A DNA stretch of 64,000 bases from positions 22,232,001 to 22,296,000 of the forward strand of contig OX621254.1 of assembly GCA_951640165.1 (NCBI GenBank). Direction: 5' to 3'. Origin of the DNA: Pseudoips prasinana. Its lineage: Eukaryota > Arthropoda > Insecta > Lepidoptera > Nolidae. The translations under genes and the position numbers were made by a program. The notes beneath the pieces were generated by a model. That model saw nothing but the letters and a program-made list of their open reading frames with translations, was not told the origin of the DNA and did not search any database. The first letter of the stretch is position 1, and every line of letters starts with the position of its first letter. Shown in pieces: positions 12,301 through 25,300 of this stretch.

Positions 12301-15300
12301 CCGGATGGTGTAGTTGGTAAATGCTTGCACACGGCCATATGATCCCAAACTAAGCAAAGCTTGTACTATTGAAACCAGATAACTCATACACTATATTACT
12401 ACTATTCTTTCGTAAATACATATTTATATAGATAGACAATTACACCCAGACTCAGGACAAACAGATAGATGTAGTTCATGCGCACAAATATCTGTCCGGA
12501 GTGGGAATTGAACCCATGACCAGGGTGTGAAATGCAAGCATTTATCTATCACGCCAACTGGCCCGTCTAATAGGGTTTTCTAACTTGACGTTCGAACCGT
12601 CTCAACTGGGTCGTGTTGAAACCGGTAGTAGATGAACCCACAGAGTTTGTTTCGCTGGGTCTTCTCAGTTGGGGCGCATTGGATCCGGTGGTAGCATTAA
12701 AGCGCGATCGTCGTTATTAACACAAGGTCCGTCATAACAATAATACCTTAATATAGACAGAACCATTGACAATATATAGTAAAAATATTAGACTTAAACA
12801 AGATAATTAAACATAATCTCTTGACAATAACTTGATACGAGCTAGCTAAATATCATTGCTATAATAAAATAAATTGTTTAAATGTTTTCATACAATGTGT
12901 ACCTAAATATCTATCTTACTAGAAATAATTATGTATACTTAACTATATTAATAAAAACATGTTCTGACTAATTACAAGCGCTTTTTTAAACTCTACGTGA
13001 ATAAAAACCTTTTTTATTTTATTTTATTATTTTATTTATAGCATTTGGACCACCACATTATATTCGATATAATTGGATATAATCATTTTATGGATAAAAA
13101 TAGAACTCTTTCATTTATAATGACGCTGCCTGTCGTTTGCAGTTTCCATTGTCTTGTAACACGCCATGTTGAATGGGAAAAAGTCCATATAAAGTATCAC
13201 ATCTTTTAATCACATTTTAGATGTTGTGACTTCCAACCGTCACGGCTTTAAAGTGATAAGAACTTTTGTAGAGTCTTCAAAAGTCAATGAACAGTTTGTT
13301 TTTGGCCTCTTTTGCGAGCTTTGAGTCTTTTCAAGAGACAGTACGCCTAACTGGTTCCCAATTAAGGGCATATTTGGTCATTACCATACACCTATTGATA
13401 TACAAAACATTATTATTATCTTTGCATATCGTAGCAATCTATTATCTCTGTTATGTTAAACTGTGTCCCGCGGTTTCCCCCGCATTATAAATTATAGCCT
13501 ATGTGTTATTCGGAGATATAAGCTATATTACTACAAAGTTTCATCAAAATCTGTTCAGTAGTTTTTGCGTGAATGAGTTACAAACATTCATACTTTCGTA
13601 TTTTTAATATTAGTAGGATTATAACACAATATAAAGTTTTAGGTACATTAGTTAGTTATTTGTGTAGTATCAAATAATTATTTTACTAAAAGAAACAATT
13701 CTTTTAAATTTCTGTTCGATTTTGTGACCGTTAGTTGTTAAATATACATTTTGACACAGGTTTTTTGGTGCAGAGTGGTTCTAATAGCAATATCTAAAAC
13801 CAGCCCACCACATCTTGCGTTTCTTGTAAAATATCTCATCGGTCCCTAAGTGTTCGGCGACGTTAAGCAACTAGGGTCGCGGTCAGTCCATAGATGGGTG
13901 ATAACCAAAGTGGTTTAATTTCTGAACGTCTCCGTGCTTCGGATGGCACGCTAAGTTGTCGGTGCCGGTTGTAGTCATTAGACAACAGTCGTTAAGCCAT
14001 CTTAGAAGGTGCTTGACCAATTCTGACACCAGGGTTACTGCCACTGCCCATAGGTACGAAAAGTAACTAAGTATAAAAGATATCACTTTTACAAATTTAA
14101 TTTGGTTACATTTTACAAACAAACATTTTTCAAAAATATTCATCATCATCATTACAGCTGTAAAAAGTTCACTGCTGGACAAAAGCCTTCGCAAGAAGAG
14201 CAAGAATCGTCTTGGGGAGATATGCCATAATCGCCACGCTTGGCAGACGGGTTAGCGATCGCCGTATAATGGTAATAGTACTCAGTGAGACGCTGCTTCC
14301 CGTCCTCTAGCAGACACTCCCTCGGGTCTACTTCTACGCCTCCCACGGGATAAGATGGGGAGATGATATTCTGTCTGATATTCGCGCGCCGTCACCACAT
14401 AGCAAACTTCAAGCCGGGCAATTCATGAGTTGCAGGACTCGTAACTCGTGAGGGATGCCAAAAATAGCCCGTATGCATATTTTGTTGGGTAAATAATGCC
14501 CTTTGATTCTCTGTGGAGTTACCCCAGCAACAAAACACATCGGTAATGTTCAAGAAGCTGCTCAATTAGATAGATAGTTAGATCTTCTTAAATAGGAATA
14601 CCTATTTATATAACAAGTTTTATGACCAGTCAATGGTCTCAAAATAGCCGCCGCAAACATGCGTTTAATTTCACTCATTGATGCAGACCAGCAAAAAAGT
14701 AGACATATCACCACCGTCACGAGCTGTTCAAAGTGTTATAAGCTTGGCGCCGCAGCAATAAATCCAATCACGGCCAATTGCCATCAATAGAGCTTTCAAT
14801 ACCCCGCCACCAATCATTTAACGGCAACATTAGTTTGCACGCAACAGTTTTTTTCACGTCTACATCTAAATTGAGGACTTCGGACATAAATAGGTACTAG
14901 ACCGGCGCCATTTCATTTGGTGAACCTAAATTGTTATCAATCAAAAAGTGAAAATTAAATCTTCAATATTTAATTTTTCACTCCAATTTTATGATACCAT
15001 AAATTGAGGTTAGAGCCAGGAAGATGCGCATACGCACAGTTTGCCTAGTTAATGGTTTATAGGGCCAAAAGTGGACGAAGGTAAAGAATATTTGATGATG
15101 TGAAGGCTATTTTAAGCTGTGAATAACCTTATTCCGAGTAAAAAGCTGTAATAGGTGCCCAATGTTTATTTTAAGTCCAACATTTTCCTCAAGACTTGCA
15201 AATAAGTATTGTATTTTATGTATCATCTAGCTGTGCCCCGCGATTTTTCCCGCGTTAAACTTTATAAATTGTAGCCTATGTGTTAATCCAGGGTGTCAGC

Positions 15301-18300
15301 TAAAGCATCTTCTACACGGTTGCAAACTAACAACGTCTCAACAGAGGTCACCCTGGTGGTTGCCATCCATCTAGACTGCACAACTGCAGTTTAGATGGAT
15401 GGCAACCACCAGGGTGACCTCTATTGAGACTTTGGTTTGTAACCGTGTAGAAGATGCTTAACTCCATACATACCAAATTTTATTAAAATGGCTCCAGCCA
15501 TTTAGACGTGAAGAAGTAACAAACATACTTACTCACACACTCACAAACTTTCGCCTTTATAATATTAGTGTGATGACTAACAAATGAAAATGAACAACAG
15601 GCGACCAGGTATTCTTATAATAAGATTGTTTGTATTAAGTTTATCGGTAAACAGACAAAACAGTTGCGAAATGACAAGAATAACAGGAAAAGCGACATGC
15701 TCATTATAATTACAAATGAATGAACTTAAACACACTTAAGTAAGTCTTCCCATGAGAGTTGACACTTTTCCTTGAATCCTCACGACTTAAGATAAACATA
15801 CGAGAAAATAATAAATATAATAAAATGAGGAAACAATTACGATTTCATTCCAATGCTTCATATACATGATAAATAGCATCTGTCATCACTTACAAATATA
15901 TAATAAGAAGTTTGATATTCCATACGAAAGCAAGAAGGCCCAAAAAATGACAGATAAAATTCGACGGAAAATGTACTTAACTATTACATATTTTGCCCGT
16001 ATTATAACAGTATCTAAAATACATCATACACGTGTACATGCATAGACTCATTCATGTATGTTTCCCTGAGGGGTAGGCAGAGGCTGCGGATTTCCATTCG
16101 TTGCGACCTTTATAAACTGTGCTCTGAAATTTAGATCTTTTTAGAAAGCGAGAAAAGAAAATAAAAATACATACTAATTTTTCTATCTTACAATATGACA
16201 CATAAAGAAATGATTATTTAAATTGAAATCTATCTATCACTGTGGCAGGTGGATAGTCTGAGTCGCACCACAAAAATACTTTTTTTTTAAATTTGGAACG
16301 CGGCACACAAGTTTAAAAAATTTGAAACTTGTATTGTTTAATGTTTGACTAGAGAATGATGTGACGTAATAAAATATGTATCGGGTGCTATCGCGTCTTC
16401 CGCGCCACGGGCACATTCCAGGGGGCCTAGACAAAATCCCTTTTCTGTAAGCGTTAACGCCAACAGAAAAATCTAATTGTATGGAATTGACATTTGCTAA
16501 CCAGACGTCACGTGACTGCCGCTAAATTGGTAGACAAAGTCATTATTCCTTATGCGGAAAGGAACGTTGAAGTGAGCGTGAAACGTAAACGCTAAAAATG
16601 TTCATATAAATGGTAGACAAGTGGCACTTTTGACAGACGCTAGTGATATTTTGACGTTTCCGCGACACGCTATATTAGCGGGAGATCGGACCCTGACGCT
16701 AACCACAAGAAGGAGTAAACAGTGAACTCTTTGAGTGTGTTTTAGTTAAATTCTTTAGTGAAAATGCATTCTTTGAGATTATTTTGGGAAGCAAATAATG
16801 AAGCATCATTGCAAAGACGTCAAACAAGAATAAATCGTCGTAAACTGGAGCAAATTGTGGACATACCGGATTTGGAATTTGTTAATCGCTTTAGATTAGA
16901 TAAACAAAGTTTTTGGAGTCTTTGTGATGATCTTCGGCGTTTAACCTCATTAAAAGGCACTCGGGAAATTAGTTTACAACTCAAGGTATGTTTTGTACTT
17001 CTAACCTTACCTACATAACATTAAGTGCCTTTGTCATATGTCAATGAAACCATGTTTCAGGTTTTGTGTACTCTTAGCTTTTTAGCTACGGGTTCATATC
17101 AACGCATTGTTGGACTATCGCAGCATATGGTGCAAAGAACGGCTAGTAGGTGCATACGTCAAGTTGTTGATGCATTGAGCCACCCAGCCATTATAAATAA
17201 ATGGATTGTGTTTCCGAGGACGCCACAACAACGAGCCCAAATAAGACTTGAGTAAGTTATGATATGTAAACTATATTTATGTACTTAACTACCACTTATT
17301 AGTAGCATATTGCTGATATTTCACCCTAAACATATCTACTTTATGGCTAACACGTATTAGAAAATGCCACATGGAGTGTATGCACATTAGGTTCTAAATT
17401 TGTATGTAAAAAACCTGTCCTTTTATTAACTATGATATATAATATTATTTTTTCCATAACTAGGTTTAAGAGGCGGTTTAGACTCCCGGGTATAGTTGGA
17501 TGCATAGACTGTACCCATGTGGCAATTGTCAAGCCATCAGAAGATGAACATTTATTTTTTAGTCGGAAAGGTTATCATTCATTGAATGTACAAATGGTAA
17601 GTTTACATTTGTTTGTGGCTTGTAATAATATTAATGCCTTAATAGTACTTACAGAAATATATCTATATGTTTTTTATATTTTTCCTTTGTTTACAGGTAT
17701 GCGACAGTAATTTAAAAATTTTAAACATAAATTCTAAGTTCGGAGGAGCCACCCATGATTCATTCATATGGGCATCTAGCAGAATGGAAACATTTATGCG
17801 AGAGTTGCACCAAAATGGAGAACAAGTGTGGTTGTTAGGTAGGTTAATAAATAATACAGTATATTTTTAAAGAATAACTTTGTTATTTATATTTAAGTAC
17901 TGTAACTGTGTACCCTTCTAACAGTCTTGATGACTACAATTTTCACAAATTTAATTAAAAACAAATATATGTCAATAAACTTTTAAATTATGAATTATAG
18001 GGCAGATATTTTTGTTTGTGCTAATGAAAACATTTTATTCACAAAAAAAATATGAAAAAGAATAATTTGTTGTTGTGTGGCAAATAATTATTAAGTACAT
18101 AGTGCTAATATTTATTAATGTATTTTTTTAGGTGATTCTGGATATCCACAGCGGCCGTGGCTGATGACTCCTATACTAAATGCAGTTCCTGGCTCTGATG
18201 AAGATACATATACTCAGCGACATTTACAAGCAAGGAACTATATAGAGCGCTGTTATGGATTGCTGAAGTCACGTTGGAGGTGTTTACTAAGACACAGGAC

Positions 18301-19280
18301 CTTGCATTACCATCCTATGGTTGCTGGGAAAATGGTACTTGCTTGTTGTGTGTTACACAACATGGCTTTAGAGGCTAATTTACCTCCTCCATCTACTATG
18401 GAAGTAGAAGATGATGCTCAGCAAGATAATGCATCTGATAGTGTTGGTGCTGCTAGTAGTCAAAGTGAGCTACTCCAAGGCAGGGCAGCACTGAATAATC
18501 TTTTGTCCAGACTTCAATAGTCAATTGTAAATACCTAAATAAACAAGTTAGGTTTTGTTAAATACATGTAACAAAACCTAACTTGCAAATTGAAGAAGAG
18601 AAGTTTGCTGGCTCACATATTATTTTCATTGTTTGGGGAAAGTGGTTTATTAATTGTAAACTTGTGAACACTATGCTTGGGAACATGATATAGTTTCCAT
18701 TTCCGAATTTGTATAAATATGTAGTTATTTTTTTATATATGCATCTAATTTGTGATGGAAATGGTTTTTTACATATTTCATTCTAATTTACATGTAAAAA
18801 TGTTATTGTAACACTATTATTTTAAAAGAGTAAGTATGGAGTTTCTTGCCCATTTTTCTCCATATGAAACAACATTTTGGAATGGGCAACTAGATTCATT
18901 TTTGTTTTGTAAATGATGTTCCAAATTGCCTTTTTGACCAAATAGAAATAATAAGATGGACAGCCTGATAATTCGACGACAACTCCATGACATGACATTT
19001 CTCTATAAAATACTCCGTAACGGATACGACTGCCCAACCTTGTTACAATCTGTACATCTACGAGTTCCTAGGCATATACCTCGACGTGCTGCTGTACCCG
19101 GAATCCTGAGCCAGCCTTTTGCTAGAACCAATCTTAAACAGTTCACCGCTATATCACGTTTGAGCAAGTTGTATAATTCCATGAGTGAAAACTTAGATGT
19201 CTTCAATTCTAGCTTAACTAATTTTAGAAAAACTGTATTAAGATTATTGAGTGATAAATAATACTGTACCAATATTATAG

Positions 19281-19329
<49 letters not shown>

Positions 19330-22300
19330 TTACATAAATATAGCTATATTATCCATTGTGTACCTAATATTAATAGTTTTTAGTTATAATTAGTATTAAT
19401 TTGAGTGTCTTCAATATGAGGATACTGACTAGTCTGTACTTTTGTTTTTTTATCAGTGTTACTCACCAATATCATTGTGCATGTTGTGGCACCTTTAGAA
19501 GCTGTACATTTAAATTATATTTTTTTATAGATTAAAACATTTTAGATTTAAGTAGATGTAACAGCTACTGGATGTCCTTAAATAAATAAATAAATAAATG
19601 ATTTGACTTTGACTTTGAAGGAACATATCAAATTTAAAAAGTGTTTTATTTTCTTTACAACACTTATTATTTTTTAAATTATACTTACACTATCTAGTAA
19701 TAAATAAGTCTTAACGAAAACAAATAAAAAAAATATAAATATAAGTAATACAAACATAAAAAAGTAAAAATAAAAAAAAAAATACAAACTAATTTGTTCT
19801 CAAATCACGAGTCTCCAACAGTGCCATTAGAGATGTGATTTGAGAACTTAGCCTATGGTTAGAGTCACGTATTTCTGCCTCTGTGCTCATGTGGGCTTCT
19901 TCCACCCGGACACGCTCTGCTTCCACCTGAACTCTGTGTGCTTCTATGCGCAATCGTTCCCTTTCTATCTCGAAATATTGTGTCTGTCTCTCCCTTTCCA
20001 AACGCAACCGACTCTCCTCTATTGCCACAAACTCGCTGGTGGCTCGGACGAACGGAGTTTGGCGGAGTCTTCGCTGTCTGAATCGGTGTCGGCGCGGAGT
20101 AGAAGGGCCAGCAGACACTGGCGACCTTTCTGTGAACACAGACAAAGCTATTTTTATTTCTTTTGTATTCTGTAGTATATTGAAAGAATAAAAGTAAATC
20201 TAATATACTGAAATGTGGTAGAAGTTGAAAAAAGATATTGCAAGTAAGTTATTAGTTTGTGTTGCTAAATTAGTATTTATAATTATTTAATAATTTATTA
20301 CTAGGAATCCTAATACATTTAGTAGTAAAATACTAATGTTGTAATTATTACCTCTTTGTACAGTTCTACTGCTTGAAGGGCCTGGCACAGGGCTTACAGG
20401 ATGTTCAGGTGGAGCAGTAAAGTCTGGCACGGGCACTGATGGGGGTGTAACCTCTGGACTTAATTGTATGTTTATGGTATCCACTGGTGATGGTACCGTT
20501 TCTGCTTCCTGTATTACTTGAGGTTGTTCCTAAGTACAAAAAAATACCTGTTATTGATCAAAACTATGCATGTAGTTTTATGAAATTAGAAATTAGAATT
20601 TATTAAAATAAGCAATATATGAAGGGTTCACTTACTTGAAAGCCTGCTTCTTGTATTACTTGGTTACCAGTAATTGAGCTGACCCCAATTACTCGTAACA
20701 CCCTTTCCTCAAGTCGACTTAACGGTTTACCCCTACCGGGCCCACCACCAGTGCCATGAATATCCCGATTGATAAGGGAGGCTTTCTTTTTTGTTTTTGT
20801 TTTCCAGTCAGACCATACCTGTAGCACAAAATATAAAATAATACATTGAAATAAATGGTCTGCATATACAACAGCAATTCATTTAATAAAATAAAGTTCC
20901 GCGCAGGGTTCAACAGATTAAAGCTTATTACCCTTTTTCATTTGTCAGCTGTTTTGTTAACACCACCACCCACTGCATTTAAAATTTCTGCTAACTCCTG
21001 CCACAACCGTTCACTCCGTACCTTACCTTGAAGTCCTGTTTGAGGCCTTGAAAGATCACCATGGCTAAAAATAGAATTCATAAGATTAGGGTCCAGTGAG
21101 AATAAGAGCCAGTAAACATAAAGTTTGCTACTAGCATTCTAATACCACATCTAATCAACAAGTATTAAGGTTTGGAATGAAGTTTATCTTTATTGGAATA
21201 ACAAATGTAAGAGCCACAATCATATAAGTGCACCGTTGTGGGGTTGTTTACATTACGCATTCCATAATCTCAAGTAGGTCCAATACTAGTTAAATGGGAA
21301 TATAAATTTGGAATAAATGAAAAAATATCGGAAAAAACCTGCCTTTCCATAAATTCTATTAGCAAACTAAATTGCTCGGGACCCCCACGAAGTCTAGATT
21401 CCATCTAAAATTTAAAAAACAATGTATTGAATACTCATCGCAATAAAACTTTTTTTCTATTAACATTAAATTTTTATATTCAATTTTATCAAAGATACTA
21501 ACTAGATCATAGTTGTTACTTTTACTTGAAATATTATTTAAAGCTGTTTACTTACTTTCTTTGTAATAAAACACTTCAGTCACTTCCAACAGTTCAACAC
21601 ACACAACACTTTTGAATAATTTTGTTATCGCGCGTATGCTGCGTTTGACATTGACAGCGACACTTAAACGCAATAATGTCACTGTGACATTTACTATACA
21701 CTATTCCATAGGCTAATTATAGAGTGTTTCGGGTAACGCTGCGGAATGAGCGTTTGGCGTTCCATTTGTAACTTGTCTACCATTTTCGGCACGCTAACGT
21801 CAAGTCCTTAGCGTGAACGGAAAACGCTCGTGCGGAAAACGCTTGGATTTTGTCTAGGCCCCCAGGAAGGCCATCGTTATCACAGTTATATTTTGTTTGA
21901 GATATAATTGTTGTAGTGCAAGAACACATGAACAATTAAATAAACATACATACATAGACTCAGGCAGAGACAACGGATTTCCATTTGCCACGATCTTTGC
22001 ACACCTCTTTTGCCTCGTTTACAGTCATTATATTCTTCATACATGCTTGCCGGTTTAGGGTACCTCTGTCCTGGCCTTTCTTGAGAACGTCTCCGATTTG
22101 GTCAGAGACTGTTCTACGAGGTCTTCCCTTTCCGGTTGTACCATTCACACTGGCCAGGTATACTTATTTTGTCTATCTTCTTTCATTCATCCTTTCCAAG
22201 TGGCCAAACCATCTCATCATCTCCTATTTCTTTGCGGAACGGAAAAATTTATTATTTTGCTGAATTCCAGCTATACGTACATAAACATCAACACTATCCT

Positions 22301-25300
22301 CAGTTTGTTTTCAGTGCATTAGATCATAATTAATTATAATAGTAAATAACAGTGTTCCTATCGCACTTAAAAATCCGGCTGCGACATGACGTCATATTGT
22401 AGTGGAACATGAATGAACAGTGCCCTCTGGCCTTAGATAACGCTGTGACGTATACATAGCGGGAAGGGAAATTAGTGATCACTGTCCAAAATGGATGTTC
22501 ATAAACGTTATGAGATCATAGAGAACATAAAATAATAGAAAATCATTTGATTTTTTTTCACAATATTCATAAAATGCTCGACCGCGACGCTGCGGCTTAA
22601 ACGAAAAGTCTTGATATATTTTGTTGAGCATTTTATTTTATTACATTTACAATGTTCTTATAATAATTCTGCATGATGAACACTAATTATCAAAATCTCG
22701 TTATTATTAGTAACATATGCGATGTCGTTGCATTGTACGATAACTTCTCTGTCCTCCATGTTTTCTGTGGTCCCTATTTGAGAAGCAATCATGATTTTTA
22801 TTATCAGTATCATAAAGGTTTTGATGATAAAGCACAGTTCTCGAAAGTGGTTCTCGTTCTGACAGATTTTATGTGCTATAGTAATAAAAGATACTTACCA
22901 TGTGTCTAAATGTATGGTACACATGGTAAGTATCTTTTCAGGTACAAAAATCTTTTAAATCTTTTAATTTATCGTATAGGCAGGGTGGCCTTTGAGTAGA
23001 GACGTTCAAGCCGCCTAGTAGGCCTCTGACATGGCTTATCGACTGTTGTCTAACTACTACACCCGGGACCGACGGCTTAACATGCCCTCCGAAGGAGCGA
23101 TACGCTCAGAAATTAAACTTCGCCGGTCACCCACCTACATACTGACTGCTAGCCTAGATCGCTGATCACTTACAGACCGGTGAGAACGACTGGCAGTGTG
23201 CGATATGATACAAATGAAGAGATATATTCTGTTGACAACTTTAATTCAGATAAATTATTACCTAAATATAAGTAGGAAAGAGAGTTCGGCTGGTTCATAA
23301 AAATATATTTCACCAAATGAAAACCAAGGTGTATAGGATGAATTTTGGTATTGTTTAAAAGTTCGCAGTATTAAATAATTGTTCTTAGTGACGCGTTTGA
23401 TTACGCTTATCATTTAGGTCATTATAAATTATACACGTTTTGCAACTTAAATGACGTCATATTTACTGGACTTTGACATCATTATCTATTTTGCTGTATT
23501 TTACACTAATCCACTAATAGTAATCAAAATATAATTTATTCTCGTAAGGGATTTACGGGGTGCTTCAAGGTTTTATAGACAGTCCCATGTTAGTTTATTA
23601 CCATTTTTAAAACAGAAAATTTCCCTCTTTAGCATTTTCTTAACAATGTCCTAACATTGGAAGTTATTTGTGTCCCTGTATCGCGGGGTACTCTACAAAC
23701 ATATAATGTTTGTAAAGTACCTCGCGATACAGAGATTAGATACAATAGAGCGTGCATTGGCTTAAAAAAAATCGACGCTAGGTAGCTTTTTCACGAATTA
23801 ATAATAATATACTGGGACATTATTCACACACGGCTATCAATAATATCCTGAGACATTATTCACACACGGCTATTTGATCCCTAACTAAGCTGAGATTGTA
23901 CATACTATGGTAACCAGATGGCTGATATACTACATAATACTAGTTTTCTTTTTACACACTTATATATATCATTACACCCAGACTTAGGACAAACATGCAT
24001 GTTCATGCACACAAATATCTGGCCTGTGTGGGAATTAAACCCGGGACTTGCGGCGTAAAAGTCTAGTATCTACCAACCACGCCAACCGTGGTATTAAAGA
24101 AATAAATTGAAAATAATCACATTCCCGCACGGAAAATTTATTTCCTCAAAAGACATCAATATTTTTCTAAAATTTTCCCCCTCGTTAAAACAGATTATGT
24201 CAGTAACTTGATATAACTTAAATTTCCTAATGAGTCATACTTGCTCATATTATATTGGCGTGAAATGACAATGTTATGGCGTCTTTCTGTCACAAGTTAC
24301 TATGTATGTAACCTTCAAGCACATCTCAAGAGCTGACCTCATACTTGGAACAAACAGAACAATAGGTCAGTTTTTGCAACATCCAGCTAATTATTTAATT
24401 TGCAAGTCGTGCAATCATATGACAAATAAAAAGACCGGCCAAGTGCGATTCGGACTCGCCCATGAAGGGTTCCGTAGCAGCAAGTATTTCAGTTGAATAA
24501 ATGAAAGGTAAATTGCGGTTTAAGATTTATGACGTATTAAAAAAAATACTAATTACTAGATCTCGTTCAAACTAGTTTTCGTTGTTAGTTTGTATAGTCA
24601 TGTACATCATATATTTTTTTAGTTTTCTCCCTCTTCGTATGGGTACGATGAAAAAAACAATTTTGAGTTTCAGTTCTATGTATGGGGACCCCCCAAAATG
24701 TGAAAATCTTAATGCGGTTCACAGAATACATCTACGTACCAAGTTTCAACAGTACAGCTCTTATAGTTCCGGAAAAAAGTGGCTGTGACAGACGGACGGA
24801 CAGACAGACAGACAGACATGACGAATCTATAAGGGTTCTGTTTTTTGCCATTTGGCTACGGAACCCTAAAAACCGGCCAAGTGCGAGTCGGATCGCACAC
24901 GAAGGGTTCTGTACCATTATCTATAAAATAGAGCAAAAAAAATACGTTTGTTGTATGGGAGCCCCCTAAATATTTATTTTATTTTATTTTTTAGTATTTG
25001 CTGTTATAGCGGCAACAGAAATACATCATCTTTGAAAATTTCAACGGACTAACTATCACGGTTAATGAGATACACGGTTAATGGTGACAGACGGACAGAC
25101 TGACAGAAAGACAAACAGCGAAGTCTTAGTAATAGGGTCCCGTTTTACCCTTTGATTACGGAACCCTAAAATGGTGCCTAAGTCAATAAAGATGGGATTT
25201 TCTCGTATTTCTCAGGATTGGTCTAACCTTGGATTATAGCCTAGGAAAGAAAGCTAATCAACTTATTAACACGTTGTCTGCTTTTTCAGTTTGCTGATTA

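Larger units (their letters stand above)
16422..21862 (+). mobile_element. complete PIF/Harbinger DNA transposon, 5,441 bp
   Basis: TIRs GGGGCCTAGACAAAATCC (16422-16439) and its complement (21845-21862) are flanked by a perfect 3-bp CAG duplication (16419-16421, 21863-21865). It has the standard two-gene layout: a DDE transposase on + and a Myb/SANT-like protein on -, convergently arranged. Both subterminal regions contain TGGTAGACAAGT motifs in inverted orientation. A LINE fragment is inserted between the genes. Confidence 0.92.

Noticed and set aside
19855..20191. Plus-strand ORFs of 81-106 codons
   Set aside because: They are antisense shadows of the coiled-coil last exon of the Harbinger accessory gene.
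16040..22250. Related LINE scraps on both sides of the Harbinger as part of the element
   Set aside because: The TIRs and the CAG duplication place the boundaries at 16422 and 21862; the scraps lie outside.
24302..24969. Several ORFs of 60-95 codons
   Set aside because: They fall in the ACCGGCCAAGTGCGA dispersed repeat; the same motifs recur in the next copy.
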